64,000 nucleotides of DNA. It comes from Rickettsiales bacterium. GTDB taxonomy: Bacteria; Pseudomonadota; Alphaproteobacteria; G027485855. A program made the translations under genes and the position numbers. The notes below the pieces were generated by a model. That model saw only the letters and a list, made by a program, of their open reading frames with translations. It made no database searches and was not told where the DNA came from. Location of the stretch: positions 1-64,000 of the forward strand of contig JAIXQD010000008.1 of assembly GCA_027485855.1 (NCBI GenBank), read 5' to 3'. Positions within the stretch are counted from its first letter, which is position 1. Every line of letters begins with the position of its first letter. Shown here in pieces: positions 34,669 through 43,085 of the stretch.

Positions 34669-34762
34669 GCTGTTCTCCGTAATTTCTGGTAATTTCAAGC
34701 GTCATTTTAGTTTTTTGGCCCATGCCGCAGCAAGCCGCTTTTTACTTTCAGCAAAATTACTT

Positions 34763-35941
34763 TTAATAAAGCTGGTAAAGCAGCGCTTTAAGATAGGCGG
34801 TTTCGGCCAAGGCGGGTTGCACCGGATGATCCGCGCCAGCAAAACCGGTATAAATTAACTTTGCCGATTTTTTAGCCTCAAACAAACCGCGTGCGGCTTC
34901 TGTTTGTAAGTCAGTCAGGCTCATATGATGGCTGCAAGAAGCCAGCAGCAAATAGCCGCGTGGTGCCACCAAGCTGGCCGCTTGCCGTGTGAGTTTACGA
35001 TAGCCCTTGCTGCCGCTGGCTAAATCTTTGCGGCTTTTGACAAAGGCCGGCGGGTCGGCCACCACTAAATCAAAAGTCTGGTTTTGTTGGGCAAGCTCGG
35101 GCAACAGATCAAACGCATCGCCCTTTAAGGTGCTGAAGCGTGCACCAAAATTATTTTGCGCCGCGGCCTGTGTCGCTTGCTCAAGCGCGGGCGCGCTTGA
35201 GTCTAACGCCGTGGCATGGGTAGCACCACCCGCTAAAGCGGCCAAAGCAAAACCACCCGTATGGCTATAAACATCGAGCATGCGCGTGCCGGTGGCGATG
35301 TTTTTAACCATGGCCCGATTGGGGCGCTGGTCGTAAAACCAGCCAGTTTTTTGCCCTGTTAGTGGCCGCGCTAAATACACCAAGCCATTTTCTTGCACTG
35401 GGATTATGTCGCCGACCACGCCATAAGGCACATCAACCGATTGCGGCAAACCCTCTAGTGCGCGGCTAGAGCTATCGGCTCTGCGCACAATGGCTTTAGG
35501 GGCCAAAACCTCAATAATGGCCGCCATGAGCTCGGGCCACAGCGTATCCCACAAGGCAATATTGGGCTGCACCACCACCACATCGCCATAGCAATCAATG
35601 ATAAGGCCGGGCAGACCATCGCCCTCGGCATGAATAAGCCGGCAAAAGGGATAAAAACCTAAGCGCTCACGCAGGCCGCGCGCCAGCAGCAATTTTTCAG
35701 CCAGCCATGGCGTGTTGATATTTTGCGCCGGAAAGGGCGTAAGCATGCGCGCCGCTATTAAAGTGTGCGCATTAAAACTGGCCAAGCCCAAAACGGCACC
35801 ATTGGCCGCTTGCACCGTGACTACGCTGCCACGCGGCAAAAGCTTGGCCGCGCTCATTTGCACTTCGTTTGAGTAAAGCCACGGAAAGCCGCTCTGCACG
35901 CGCTTATGCGCGCCAGCATTAAGCGTAATAGCAGGGTACAT
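34763..35941 (-). CDS. rlmI: 23S rRNA (cytosine-C5)-methyltransferase, RlmI family
   Basis: A 392-residue enzyme. The N-terminal PUA-like domain (KRVQSGFPWLYSNEVQ, LPRGSVVTVQAANGAVLGLA) is followed by a SAM domain with KTGWFYDQRPNR, RMLDVYSHTGGFALAAL, FDLVVADPPAFVKSRKDL and YLLLASCSHHMS. The pattern matches RlmI, which makes m5C1962 in 23S rRNA. Its ATG overlaps the gpt stop in TAATG, so translation is likely coupled. Confidence 0.88.
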   Translation of the reverse strand: MYPAITLNAGAHKRVQSGFPWLYSNEVQMSAAKLLPRGSVVTVQAANGAVLGLASFNAHTLIAARMLTPFPAQNINTPWLAEKLLLARGLRERLGFYPFCRLIHAEGDGLPGLIIDCYGDVVVVQPNIALWDTLWPELMAAIIEVLAPKAIVRRADSSSRALEGLPQSVDVPYGVVGDIIPVQENGLVYLARPLTGQKTGWFYDQRPNRAMVKNIATGTRMLDVYSHTGGFALAALAGGATHATALDSSAPALEQATQAAAQNNFGARFSTLKGDAFDLLPELAQQNQTFDLVVADPPAFVKSRKDLASGSKGYRKLTRQAASLVAPRGYLLLASCSHHMSLTDLQTEAARGLFEAKKSAKLIYTGFAGADHPVQPALAETAYLKALLYQLY

Positions 35942-36441
35942 TAGCGTGGGCCGGCTTTGTGCAATTCGGCGATGGGCTGGCTATATTGTGGCGCAATATC
36001 CCAAGGAAAATCCAGCCAGGTATCTTGGCTAAACTCGCTTACAAAAGTATCAACCTGCGGGCGGCCGGTGGGCTTGGCATAAACGGCGGCATAATGCGCA
36101 TTGGGTAAGTTTTTGCGCAAAATCTCAAAAGTTTTGCCGCTATCGACCAAATCATCAACAATCAGCCAGCCTTTGCCGCCTGTGGCTAAAACATTTTCGC
36201 CCACATCTTTTAAAATGCGCGCTTCGCGCTGGGCCATATGGTCGTAGCTGGAGACACACACGGTTTCAATCACCCGCACCTCAAGTTCGCGGGCAATGAT
36301 ACCGGCCGGAATAAGCCCGCCGCGTGTGACGGCAATAATGCCCTGCCACGGGCCCTTATCAACCAGCCGCCACGCCAAAGCGCGGCTATGACGATGAAAC
36401 TCATCCCAGCTAATAGGAAAAGGTTTTGGCTGTGTGGTCAT
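35941..36441 (-). CDS. gpt: Xanthine phosphoribosyltransferase
   Basis: A 166-residue purine salvage enzyme that attaches xanthine or guanine to PRPP. It has WDEFHRHSRALAWRL, VTRGGLIPAGIIAREL, and the PRPP site WLIVDDLVDSGKT (acidic pair plus glycine loop), then AKPTGRPQVDTFVSE and WLDFPWD, all characteristic of Gpt. It is the first gene of a two-gene unit with rlmI. Confidence 0.95.
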   Translation of the reverse strand: MTTQPKPFPISWDEFHRHSRALAWRLVDKGPWQGIIAVTRGGLIPAGIIARELEVRVIETVCVSSYDHMAQREARILKDVGENVLATGGKGWLIVDDLVDSGKTFEILRKNLPNAHYAAVYAKPTGRPQVDTFVSEFSQDTWLDFPWDIAPQYSQPIAELHKAGPR

Positions 36442-36527
36442 GGGGCGCTCCGTTGTTTGGCAAGGTCTTATTTCTGGCTCTTTATATCTTGCTTTGCGTC
36501 ATATTTCAAACAAGCTAGAATAAAAAC

Positions 36528-37031
36528 ATGGCCACCCTCCCCACTGCCGAAAATCTTTATGCGGGCGCGCTGCATTATTTAGCCCGCTACGCCACCAGCG
36601 CCGAAGGCTTGCGCACTGTTTTACGCCGCCGCCTGTTGCGCGCCGAACGCGCCGGCATTGAGCTAAACCGCCCCGAGCTAGAATTAACCATAGATGCGAT
36701 TATTCAAAAATTGCAGCAACAAGGCATTTTAAACGACCAGCTTTTTGCTGAAATGCGCGTAGCCAGCCTCAGGCGAGCGGGGCAAAGCAGCTATACGATT
36801 AAGCAAAAACTCCGCGCTAAGGGCATTGGCCCCGATATGCTAGAAGGCCACCTTGATGCCGATGACGACGCAGAAGCTGCCATAAAACTTTGCCAAAAGA
36901 AGCGCTTTGGCGCTTGGCGCACCCATGCAAACACACCAGAGCGCATAAAAAAAGAGCTGGCAGCATTATTACGGGCGGGCTTTAGCTTTAGCGCGGCCAA
37001 AGCGGCCCTGGCCTTTAGGCCAGAAGAATAA
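36528..37031 (+). CDS. recX: Regulatory protein RecX
   Basis: A 167-residue helical protein that limits RecA filament growth. It shows the three-helix repeat pattern: ALHYLARYATSAEGLRTVLR, then IIQKLQQQGILNDQLFAEMRV, RRAGQSSYTIKQKLRAKGI and a last repeat with AIKLCQKKRFGAW. The length is normal. Its end lies in a 26-bp tandem repeat that copies its last codons and stop. recA is not in the window. Confidence 0.88.
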   Translation: MATLPTAENLYAGALHYLARYATSAEGLRTVLRRRLLRAERAGIELNRPELELTIDAIIQKLQQQGILNDQLFAEMRVASLRRAGQSSYTIKQKLRAKGIGPDMLEGHLDADDDAEAAIKLCQKKRFGAWRTHANTPERIKKELAALLRAGFSFSAAKAALAFRPEE

Positions 37032-37083
37032 AGACTCCCTTTAAGCCAGAAGAATAAAGACTCCCTTTAGGCCAGAGGAATAA
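37014..37083. repeat. 26-bp tandem repeat across the recX stop, 2.7 copies
   Basis: Units start at 37014, 37040 and 37066. Each opens TTTAGGCCAGAAGAATAA (with one or two changes), so each repeats the last codons and TAA of recX. The copies after the first are untranslated. Confidence 0.9.
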
Positions 37084-37207
37084 CCCTACTCACAACAATG
37101 TTATAATTTGAAGTTTCAAAGCGCATGAAAGTAATTACGGCCGAAAAAATGGCCTTTCCGTATGATATGCTGAAGCGAGAAACCGCCTGCCCCCAGAGGT
37201 GTTACCC

Positions 37208-37987
37208 ATGTTTTACCCGCCCCATATTCCTATGCCTGAACAACATTTAATGGCAGCGCTTAAAAGCGGTGCGCCCCTTGCGGCGAGAGCAGCGCTGGTG
37301 GCGGGCGCTCGGTTAGATTGGGCGGGTGGCTATAATATTTCGGATGGTTTGCCACTGCATATTGCCGCTCGCATGGGCGATGAACATATGGTGCGGCTGC
37401 TCTTACGCAATGGCGCATGCCCTTTTGCCAAAGGTCGGGCGCGCCGTCTGGCCGCACACGAGGCCGCACAAGCGGGTCATGTGGGTTGCGTGCGCGTGCT
37501 GCTTGACTTTGCCCCATGGGACGCGTTGGGCTTTAGCCACACCGATATGCTGTGCGGCCAAGGTTTAAGTTTGGCCTTTATGGCTGCCACGCAAAACAAC
37601 CTTGATATGCTTAAATTACTAGCCAGCCGTGATGCTGATCTTGATATTGCCGCACCCAATGGCACCACACCACTTTTAGCGGCCTGCAAAGCAGGGCATT
37701 TGGCGGCTGCGGCGTTTTTGCTGCAAGAGCCAACAAAAGCGGGCCTTGCCGATGATAATGGCGTAAGCCCACTTCTAGAGCTGGCCCAGCGTGGCGCCTT
37801 TGAGCTGATTAAAATCCTAGCGGCAAAAAACACGCCCTATCCCAAGCCTGATGCGCTGGGTCGCACCCCCATTGCCGTGGCCAAAGCCAATGGGCACCAT
37901 GAGCTTGCCAATTTTTTAATAGAATATGCCGCGCCATGGCTACCGCCCACGCCGCCCCATGCCTGCGCTGTTAAAGTTCGCGCTTAA
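37208..37987 (+). CDS. Ankyrin-repeat protein
   Basis: A 259-residue protein made of about six ankyrin repeats, for example GLPLHIAARMGDEHMVRLLL, AAQAGHVGCVRVLLDF, GTTPLLAACKAGHLAAAAFL and GRTPIAVAKANGHHELANFL. There is no signal peptide or catalytic domain, so it is probably a cytoplasmic binding protein, or exported by a route not visible here. ATG 37208 follows AGAGGT by 7 bp; GTG 37199 is also in frame. Partner unknown. Confidence 0.88.
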   Translation: MFYPPHIPMPEQHLMAALKSGAPLAARAALVAGARLDWAGGYNISDGLPLHIAARMGDEHMVRLLLRNGACPFAKGRARRLAAHEAAQAGHVGCVRVLLDFAPWDALGFSHTDMLCGQGLSLAFMAATQNNLDMLKLLASRDADLDIAAPNGTTPLLAACKAGHLAAAAFLLQEPTKAGLADDNGVSPLLELAQRGAFELIKILAAKNTPYPKPDALGRTPIAVAKANGHHELANFLIEYAAPWLPPTPPHACAVKVRA

Positions 37988-38011
37988 TTTCTAGTGGCTT
38001 AATTTTTAGTG
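37982..38011. repeat. 15-bp tandem duplication at the convergent stops of two genes
   Basis: GCTTAATTTCTAGTG (37982-37996) is followed by GCTTAATTTTTAGTG (37997-38011), one base different. The first copy holds the TAA of the ankyrin gene; the second holds the stop (TTA on plus) of the MFS gene from the other strand. Confidence 0.85.
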
Positions 38012-39252
38012 GCTAACGCAAAGCGCAACACCAAAAGCGCCACGGCCCATAAACACACCACCACCGCCATGCCAGCTTGCTGCGTGCCAAACAAAGCCAC
38101 CGCTGTGCCATAGGCTAAAGGCCCAATAAAACTCACCGCCCGCCCTGACAGCGCATAAAGCCCAAAAATTTCGGCGCGTTGTTCGGGCGCGGCCTCGCGG
38201 GCAAGCCAACTACGCGCCGCCGCTTGGGCGGGGCCCACAAACACACCCAAGCCCACCGCCAAAATCCAAAACCAAAACTGACTTTCGGCCATAAGCAATG
38301 GCACACCAAAGCACAACAGCCCCAAGATGCTTATATAAAGTACACTGGCTGCGCCAAATCGGTCATCGGCAAAGGCAAAAATGGCCGCACCCAAACCGGC
38401 CGAAATGTTAAGCGCAATCGCAAACAGCAAAATCTCACTTTGCGAAAAGCCATAAACAGCCGCCGCATAAACCCCGCCAAACTGAAATAAGGTATTTAAC
38501 CCATCGCGCAAAATAGCTGTGCCTAACAAAAAGCCGCCCATGCGCCGCGTGCTTAAAATTTTGCGCAAGCTGTGCCACAGACCTTGCCACACAGTTTTAA
38601 AGCTGGGCATTTGTGCTGTTGAAATTTTTGTCACATCCGGACAAAGCAAAAACAGCGGCAGCGAAAATACCAACAACCACAAACCCGCCAAAATATTGGT
38701 GGCGCGCACCGGCTCGGCTTGGGTTTTATCTAAAAAATCAAACCAAGGCACAATAGGCTTTACTAACAACAGTAAAGCTAAAATTAAACACAACAAACCC
38801 CCCGCATAGCCCGCGCCCCAGCCCCAACCCGAGATGCGCCCCACAGCCGCGGCCGGCGCCACCACTGGCAATAGAGCGCCATAATAAACATTAGTCAGCT
38901 CAAAAGTGATATTGGCCAGCAAAATTAAACATAAGGCCAAAAACATAAACTCTGGCGCGGGCGCAATGCCGGCCAAGCCTAAGGTGGCGAGACCACATAA
39001 AATAGTGCAGATAAACAGCGGCTTTTTTAATTGGCCGCGCGCATCGGCCACCGCACCCAAAATGGGGCTGGCAATAGCCACCACAAGCGAGCTTGCCGCA
39101 AGGCCAAGCCCCCAATAAAAAGTGCCAGTAGCAACATCAGGGGCCACCGCATTAGTAAAATAAACTGCAAAAATAAAGGTACCCACCAGCGTATTAAAAG
39201 CGCTGATGGCAAAATCATAAAGGCACCAGCCAAATACCGCTTTTTTATTCAT
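37999..39252 (-). CDS. MFS permease, UMF1/Atg22 family
   Basis: A 417-residue membrane protein with about twelve hydrophobic helices. The opening KKAVFGWCLYDFAISAFNTLV and the motif ASPILGAVADARGQLKKPLF are typical of the UMF1 branch of the major facilitator superfamily; a long loop and a late VGPAQAAARSWLAREAAPEQRAEIFGLYAL (split here) also fit. The substrate is unknown. The start MNKKAV at 39252 overlaps the end of the nuclease gene by 8 bp. Confidence 0.82.
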   Translation of the reverse strand: MNKKAVFGWCLYDFAISAFNTLVGTFIFAVYFTNAVAPDVATGTFYWGLGLAASSLVVAIASPILGAVADARGQLKKPLFICTILCGLATLGLAGIAPAPEFMFLALCLILLANITFELTNVYYGALLPVVAPAAAVGRISGWGWGAGYAGGLLCLILALLLLVKPIVPWFDFLDKTQAEPVRATNILAGLWLLVFSLPLFLLCPDVTKISTAQMPSFKTVWQGLWHSLRKILSTRRMGGFLLGTAILRDGLNTLFQFGGVYAAAVYGFSQSEILLFAIALNISAGLGAAIFAFADDRFGAASVLYISILGLLCFGVPLLMAESQFWFWILAVGLGVFVGPAQAAARSWLAREAAPEQRAEIFGLYALSGRAVSFIGPLAYGTAVALFGTQQAGMAVVVCLWAVALLVLRFALATKN

Positions 39253-40021
39253 CAAGCACCTGCAATTGCGCTGGGTGCTCAAGCCGCATGGCCGCGCCAT
39301 TTAAACTTTCAAGCCAGCCGCGCAGCTCGACCGTTTTGCCGCCAAGCCGCAACAAATTAAGCCCCGCTTTGTTAAAGGCTTTTTCTCGTTTAACCGGAAT
39401 CATCGCGGTAAAATCGGTGCGGTAATCTTGGCCAAAATTAACGTAAATCCATTTACCCACCTTGGCCACATTAACAATTTTTCCACGCACCAATTGGTAT
39501 GTGCCTAAATAGTCTTTGGCATTTTCTGGGTTGCGCAGCGCATATTCGGGCAAACGCCACAGGCCAATATTAGCTGCGCGCGCTGTAGCCTCGGCCGCAA
39601 ACAGCGGTGCTGTGGGTAAATGATTATCGGCAAATAAATAAATGCGTGCAGCGCCACTCTCTAAAAGTTTTAGCGACAGCGACTGGCCACCCACATAGAC
39701 ATCGCCCAAAAAGCGGCCATATCGATCGGTGGGTGGCGTATTAAGCTGAACTTCGGCCTGTTGCCCCATGGCTAGAAGCTGCAAAACTTCGCGCGCGGCC
39801 TCGGCATAGGCCTCAGGCGGGCGGCCATCATGAAATATTTCGGGTGCCTGAATACCGATAAGACGAATTTTTTCGCCATGCTCAAGCCAGAGTGTGTCGC
39901 CATCAATTACTACGGCTACTTTACCGGATAACACATCTGGGCCTTTTGCCCATGCCAAAGCTGGACAAAACAGCGCAAACAGCATAAACCAGATGAAATA
40001 TCTACGCAGGAGCGCCCCCAT
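39245..40021 (-). CDS. Secreted thermonuclease-like (SNase fold) protein
   Basis: A 258-residue protein with an N-terminal signal peptide (MGALLRRYFIWFMLFALFC, cleavage after WA), then a staphylococcal-nuclease domain: VAVVIDGDTLWLEHGEKIRL, GIQAPEIF, YGRFLGDVYVGGQSL and the late GLWRLPEYA. The catalytic Arg/Glu/Arg set of SNase can be traced only in part (RLIGIQAPE, DRYGR). A C-terminal 80-residue extension is not recognised. Its ATG (40021-40019) shares the bases CATG with the ATG of the divergent aldolase gene. Confidence 0.8.
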   Translation of the reverse strand: MGALLRRYFIWFMLFALFCPALAWAKGPDVLSGKVAVVIDGDTLWLEHGEKIRLIGIQAPEIFHDGRPPEAYAEAAREVLQLLAMGQQAEVQLNTPPTDRYGRFLGDVYVGGQSLSLKLLESGAARIYLFADNHLPTAPLFAAEATARAANIGLWRLPEYALRNPENAKDYLGTYQLVRGKIVNVAKVGKWIYVNFGQDYRTDFTAMIPVKREKAFNKAGLNLLRLGGKTVELRGWLESLNGAAMRLEHPAQLQVLDE

Positions 40022-40949
40022 GAAAATGACCCGCATCGTTCGTGAAATCCTTGGCCACTATAGCAGCGATAATCCAGGCACCAAGGCCAATTTGGCCCGC
40101 ATTCTCCTCACCGGAAAATTAGCCGGCACCGGCAAAATGATTATTCTGCCCGTCGATCAGGGCTTTGAGCATGGCGCGGCGCGCAGCTTTGCCGCCAATG
40201 AGGCCGCCTATAACCCGCGCTATCATGCGGCATTGGCGGTGGAGGCTGGCCTTAATGCCTATGCAGCACCGCTAGGCATGCTTGAGGCCGTAGCCGATGA
40301 ATTTGCCGGCCAATTGCCGTTGATTTTAAAAATGAATAGTGCAAATAGTTTGGCGCGCGAAAAACACGCCGCCGACCAAGCCGTAACCGCCAGCATTGAT
40401 GATGCGCTGCGCTTGGGTTGTGCGGCTATTGGCTTTACGCTTTATCCGGGTAGTGACGCCATGTATGGCCAATATGAGGAGCTGCGCGCCCTTACGCTTG
40501 AGGCCAAAAGCCGTGGCCTTGCCGTGGTGGTGTGGAGCTATCCACGCGGCGGCAATATCAGCAAAGACGGCGAATTGGGCGTAGATGTGGTGGCCTATGG
40601 CGCGCATATGGCCTGCCTTATGGGGGCACACATTGTTAAGGTTAAACTGCCCACCGACTTTTTAGAAAATGCCGAAGCCAAAAAAGTTTATGAGGATAAA
40701 AAAATACCTGTGGCCACACTGACGCAGCGGGTGCAGCATGTGGTGCAATGCTGCTTTGCGGGGCAGCGCCTTGTGGTATTCAGCGGTGGCGCCACCAAAG
40801 GCGAGGACGATATTTACACCGATGCTAAAGCCATTCGTGATGGTGGCGGCAATGGCAGCATTATTGGCCGCAATAGCTTTCAGCGCCCACGCGAGCAGGC
40901 CCTGAAATTATTGGGCGAACTTATCGATATTTACAAAAATAAAGATTAG
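40020..40949 (+). CDS. Class I fructose-bisphosphate aldolase (FbaB/DeoC type)
   Basis: A 309-residue glycolytic aldolase. It has KMIILPVDQGFEHG near the N-terminus, MNSANSL, GCAAIGFTLYPGSDAMYGQYEE, VVVWSYPRGGNISKDGE, and the Schiff-base lysine region AHIVKVKLPTDF, followed by FSGGATKGEDDIYTDAKAI and the phosphate site GSIIGRNSFQRP. This is the archaeal/FbaB class I type. AGGAG lies about 10 bp before the ATG. A further in-frame ATG follows two codons later. Confidence 0.93.
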   Translation: MKMTRIVREILGHYSSDNPGTKANLARILLTGKLAGTGKMIILPVDQGFEHGAARSFAANEAAYNPRYHAALAVEAGLNAYAAPLGMLEAVADEFAGQLPLILKMNSANSLAREKHAADQAVTASIDDALRLGCAAIGFTLYPGSDAMYGQYEELRALTLEAKSRGLAVVVWSYPRGGNISKDGELGVDVVAYGAHMACLMGAHIVKVKLPTDFLENAEAKKVYEDKKIPVATLTQRVQHVVQCCFAGQRLVVFSGGATKGEDDIYTDAKAIRDGGGNGSIIGRNSFQRPREQALKLLGELIDIYKNKD

Positions 40950-40952
40950 CGC

Positions 40953-41471
40953 CTAGCTGAGCGGGCGCCCAATAGGACGATAGCCGCTGCTAAAGTTAAA
41001 GGGCTTTACCTCGGTGCTGGGCTGCAAATGGATATAAAGCCGATGCTGCGCTAAAATTTGCTGCACATCGTGGCAATGCTCGACCTCCATTTGCTCATCC
41101 ATATGATGCCCCTGCCATGTCAGGATATTTTTAAGGGCGCGCACTTTGGCTTTGCTTGCCGTTGGCGCAACCACCAACATATTTTTATGCTGCTCGGTAA
41201 AGTCGCCATCAACATAGCCACCCAAATTGACAAAATAAAGCTTGGCCGCGTCTGCTGCGGGTGGGTTTGGCAGCAGCACAATATCATGGCCATCGGCATG
41301 GTTCAGCTCGCCCCAGCAATCGAGATGCAAACTTTCAGGCGTGCCCCACCATTGCGCCCGCACCTGGTCAAGGCAGGTCTCGATATTTTCGCCAATGGCA
41401 AAGGCCACATCATGCAGCTCTATTTTTGCACCGGGCATGCTGCCGCCAATATAAAAATAAAATAATTTCAT
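40953..41471 (-). CDS. DUF1543 family protein
   Basis: A 172-residue soluble protein. The opening KLFYFYIGGSMPGAKIELHD followed by FAIGENIETCLDQVRAQWWG and LHLDCWGEL is the family signature; the domain may occur twice in longer members. No function is established. The ATG follows AGGAG. It converges with the aldolase gene, with a 3-bp gap, and starts 8 bp after the next gene upstream. Confidence 0.82.
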   Translation of the reverse strand: MKLFYFYIGGSMPGAKIELHDVAFAIGENIETCLDQVRAQWWGTPESLHLDCWGELNHADGHDIVLLPNPPAADAAKLYFVNLGGYVDGDFTEQHKNMLVVAPTASKAKVRALKNILTWQGHHMDEQMEVEHCHDVQQILAQHRLYIHLQPSTEVKPFNFSSGYRPIGRPLS

Positions 41472-41479
41472 GTTTTCTC

Positions 41480-42052
41480 CTAGGCTGGTATTGGACTAAA
41501 AGCTAAATGTGCGAAAATCCTTGATACAGGCGCACCGCTATTATTGCGCTGGCCGCGATGGAGTGTGAGCGTATCATAACGCACCACCTCATAAGGCTGC
41601 GCCTGCCACACCATATCGGGCGAAAGCGCAAACTCGGTAGGCAATATATTGGTCACACTATAACTAATCGCCACGGGCCGTTGTGTACCACGCGCCACAC
41701 ATTGTAAACGCGATAAATCAAAGTGCCATTGTGGCTCGCGCAAAGCACTGCCGCAGGGCACATGATCAGCATGATAAAGCACGTACACGTAAAGCTGTTC
41801 AGGCACAAACCCATGCGCGCGCAAATCTTGTGCCGCGACCCTATAAAGTTCGTGCAACACTGGTGGCAGGCCTTTTGGCAAAGCCTTACCCGCCGCCAGC
41901 GGACGACGCGGGCGCAAAAGCGGGCGCGGCCACGCGGAAAGACTAAACAAGTCAGGGGGCAGTGATGCCAATGTTGTTACTGGTGGCAGGTGAGTAAGGT
42001 CGGTCGCATTATCGACCCACAAACTGAGCGGGCGAGATTCTGTTTGGTTCAT
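41480..42052 (-). CDS. Uncharacterised 190-residue protein
   Basis: Not recognised. It starts at ATG 42052 after GGAG. The sequence is Pro/Leu-rich in the first third (PPVTTLASLPPDLF), then has YVLYHADHVPCG, WHFDLSRLQCVARGTQRPVA and SYSVTNILPTEF, a pattern of short strands and His/Asp that could suit a cupin-like or 2-oxoglutarate-type barrel, but no full motif is visible. It is divergent from a LysR regulator, its likely controller. Confidence 0.55.
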   Translation of the reverse strand: MNQTESRPLSLWVDNATDLTHLPPVTTLASLPPDLFSLSAWPRPLLRPRRPLAAGKALPKGLPPVLHELYRVAAQDLRAHGFVPEQLYVYVLYHADHVPCGSALREPQWHFDLSRLQCVARGTQRPVAISYSVTNILPTEFALSPDMVWQAQPYEVVRYDTLTLHRGQRNNSGAPVSRIFAHLAFSPIPA

Positions 42053-42113
42053 CGCTTTTCTCCAATTAAATACTAACTGCGTCAAACAATGCCGATTTTT
42101 TACTTATTTGCAT

Positions 42114-42127
42114 AATATAATTATATT
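42114..42127. promoter_or_regulatory. Candidate LysR operator
   Basis: AATATAATTATATT is a perfect 14-bp palindrome in the 91-bp gap between the LysR gene and the divergent 190-residue gene. It fits the T-N11-A style of LysR-type sites and is well placed to control both genes. Confidence 0.45.
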
Positions 42128-42143
42128 GTGTTATTTATAGCGA

Positions 42144-43076
42144 ATGAGAATAAATGATATCGACCTTAAACAGCTGCGCTATTTTGTGGCCGTGGCTGAA
42201 GAGCTGCATTTTAGCCGTGCCGCACAGCGCCTCGGCCTGTCACAGCCACCGCTCAGCCAGCATATTAAAGCCTTAGAGCAGCATTTAGGTGTGCAACTTT
42301 TTGCGCGCAGCAAACGGCATGTGGCGCTTACGATGGCAGGGCAGGCTTTTTTAACTGAAGCACGACAAGTGCTGGTACTCATGGCGCAAGCGGGCGACCG
42401 CGCCCAGCGCATCGCACGCGGCACATCGGGGCTGTTGCGCTTGGGCTTAAATTATTCAGCGCCGCTGCACCCTGTCACGCAAAAGCTTTTGGCGGGCTTT
42501 CGGCGACAGCAGCCCAATATTGAGTTTGAAATTATTTTGCACGACAGCCACGATGAGCGCGAGCTGCTTGACCTCGCCCGCAATCGGCTTGATGCGGCTT
42601 TTGTGTGGTTGCGCCCGCAAGCCACAGCACCGGGTTTGCGGCGTATCAGCGTGGCACAAGATAAAATTTTGGTGGCACTGCCACAAGGTCACAAGCTGGC
42701 GGCACACGCCAAGCTTAGCGCCGCCCAACTCGCCCGTGAAAAATTTATTGGCAAACCTGATTGGGATTGCAGCGGCCTGCCTGAGCTGACCAAAAGTTTT
42801 TTCAAAGATACTTTATATCCGCCCAAGCTCAGCGCTTCGGCGCATGTTTTACCCTTTATGCTCATTATGGTGGCGGTGGGGCAAGGGCTGGCGCTGGTGC
42901 CCGAGTTTTTGGCCAAAGATAGTTTGGCTAAAAAGAATAATAACAACAATGTTGTGTTCAGGCCATTAGTAGGTGCGGCGAAATTGCGTTTCGATTTTTC
43001 TTGCCTGATTAATCATGCGCAAGATAACCCAGCGCGGGTTTTGTTTGAGAATTATCTAAAGGCCAACGCCGCCTAA
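42144..43076 (+). CDS. LysR-family transcriptional regulator
   Basis: A 310-residue regulator: winged helix-turn-helix at 1-65 (LKQLRYFVAVAEELHFSRAA, then QRLGLSQPPLSQHIKALEQH), a linker helix, then two ligand-binding halves (LRLGLNYSAPLH, HKLAAHAKLSAAQLAREKFI, ALVPEFLA). The ligand is unknown. Divergent placement suggests it controls the gene at 41480-42052. It converges with epmA. Confidence 0.92.
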   Translation: MRINDIDLKQLRYFVAVAEELHFSRAAQRLGLSQPPLSQHIKALEQHLGVQLFARSKRHVALTMAGQAFLTEARQVLVLMAQAGDRAQRIARGTSGLLRLGLNYSAPLHPVTQKLLAGFRRQQPNIEFEIILHDSHDERELLDLARNRLDAAFVWLRPQATAPGLRRISVAQDKILVALPQGHKLAAHAKLSAAQLAREKFIGKPDWDCSGLPELTKSFFKDTLYPPKLSASAHVLPFMLIMVAVGQGLALVPEFLAKDSLAKKNNNNNVVFRPLVGAAKLRFDFSCLINHAQDNPARVLFENYLKANAA

Positions 43077-43085
43077 GGTTACAGT

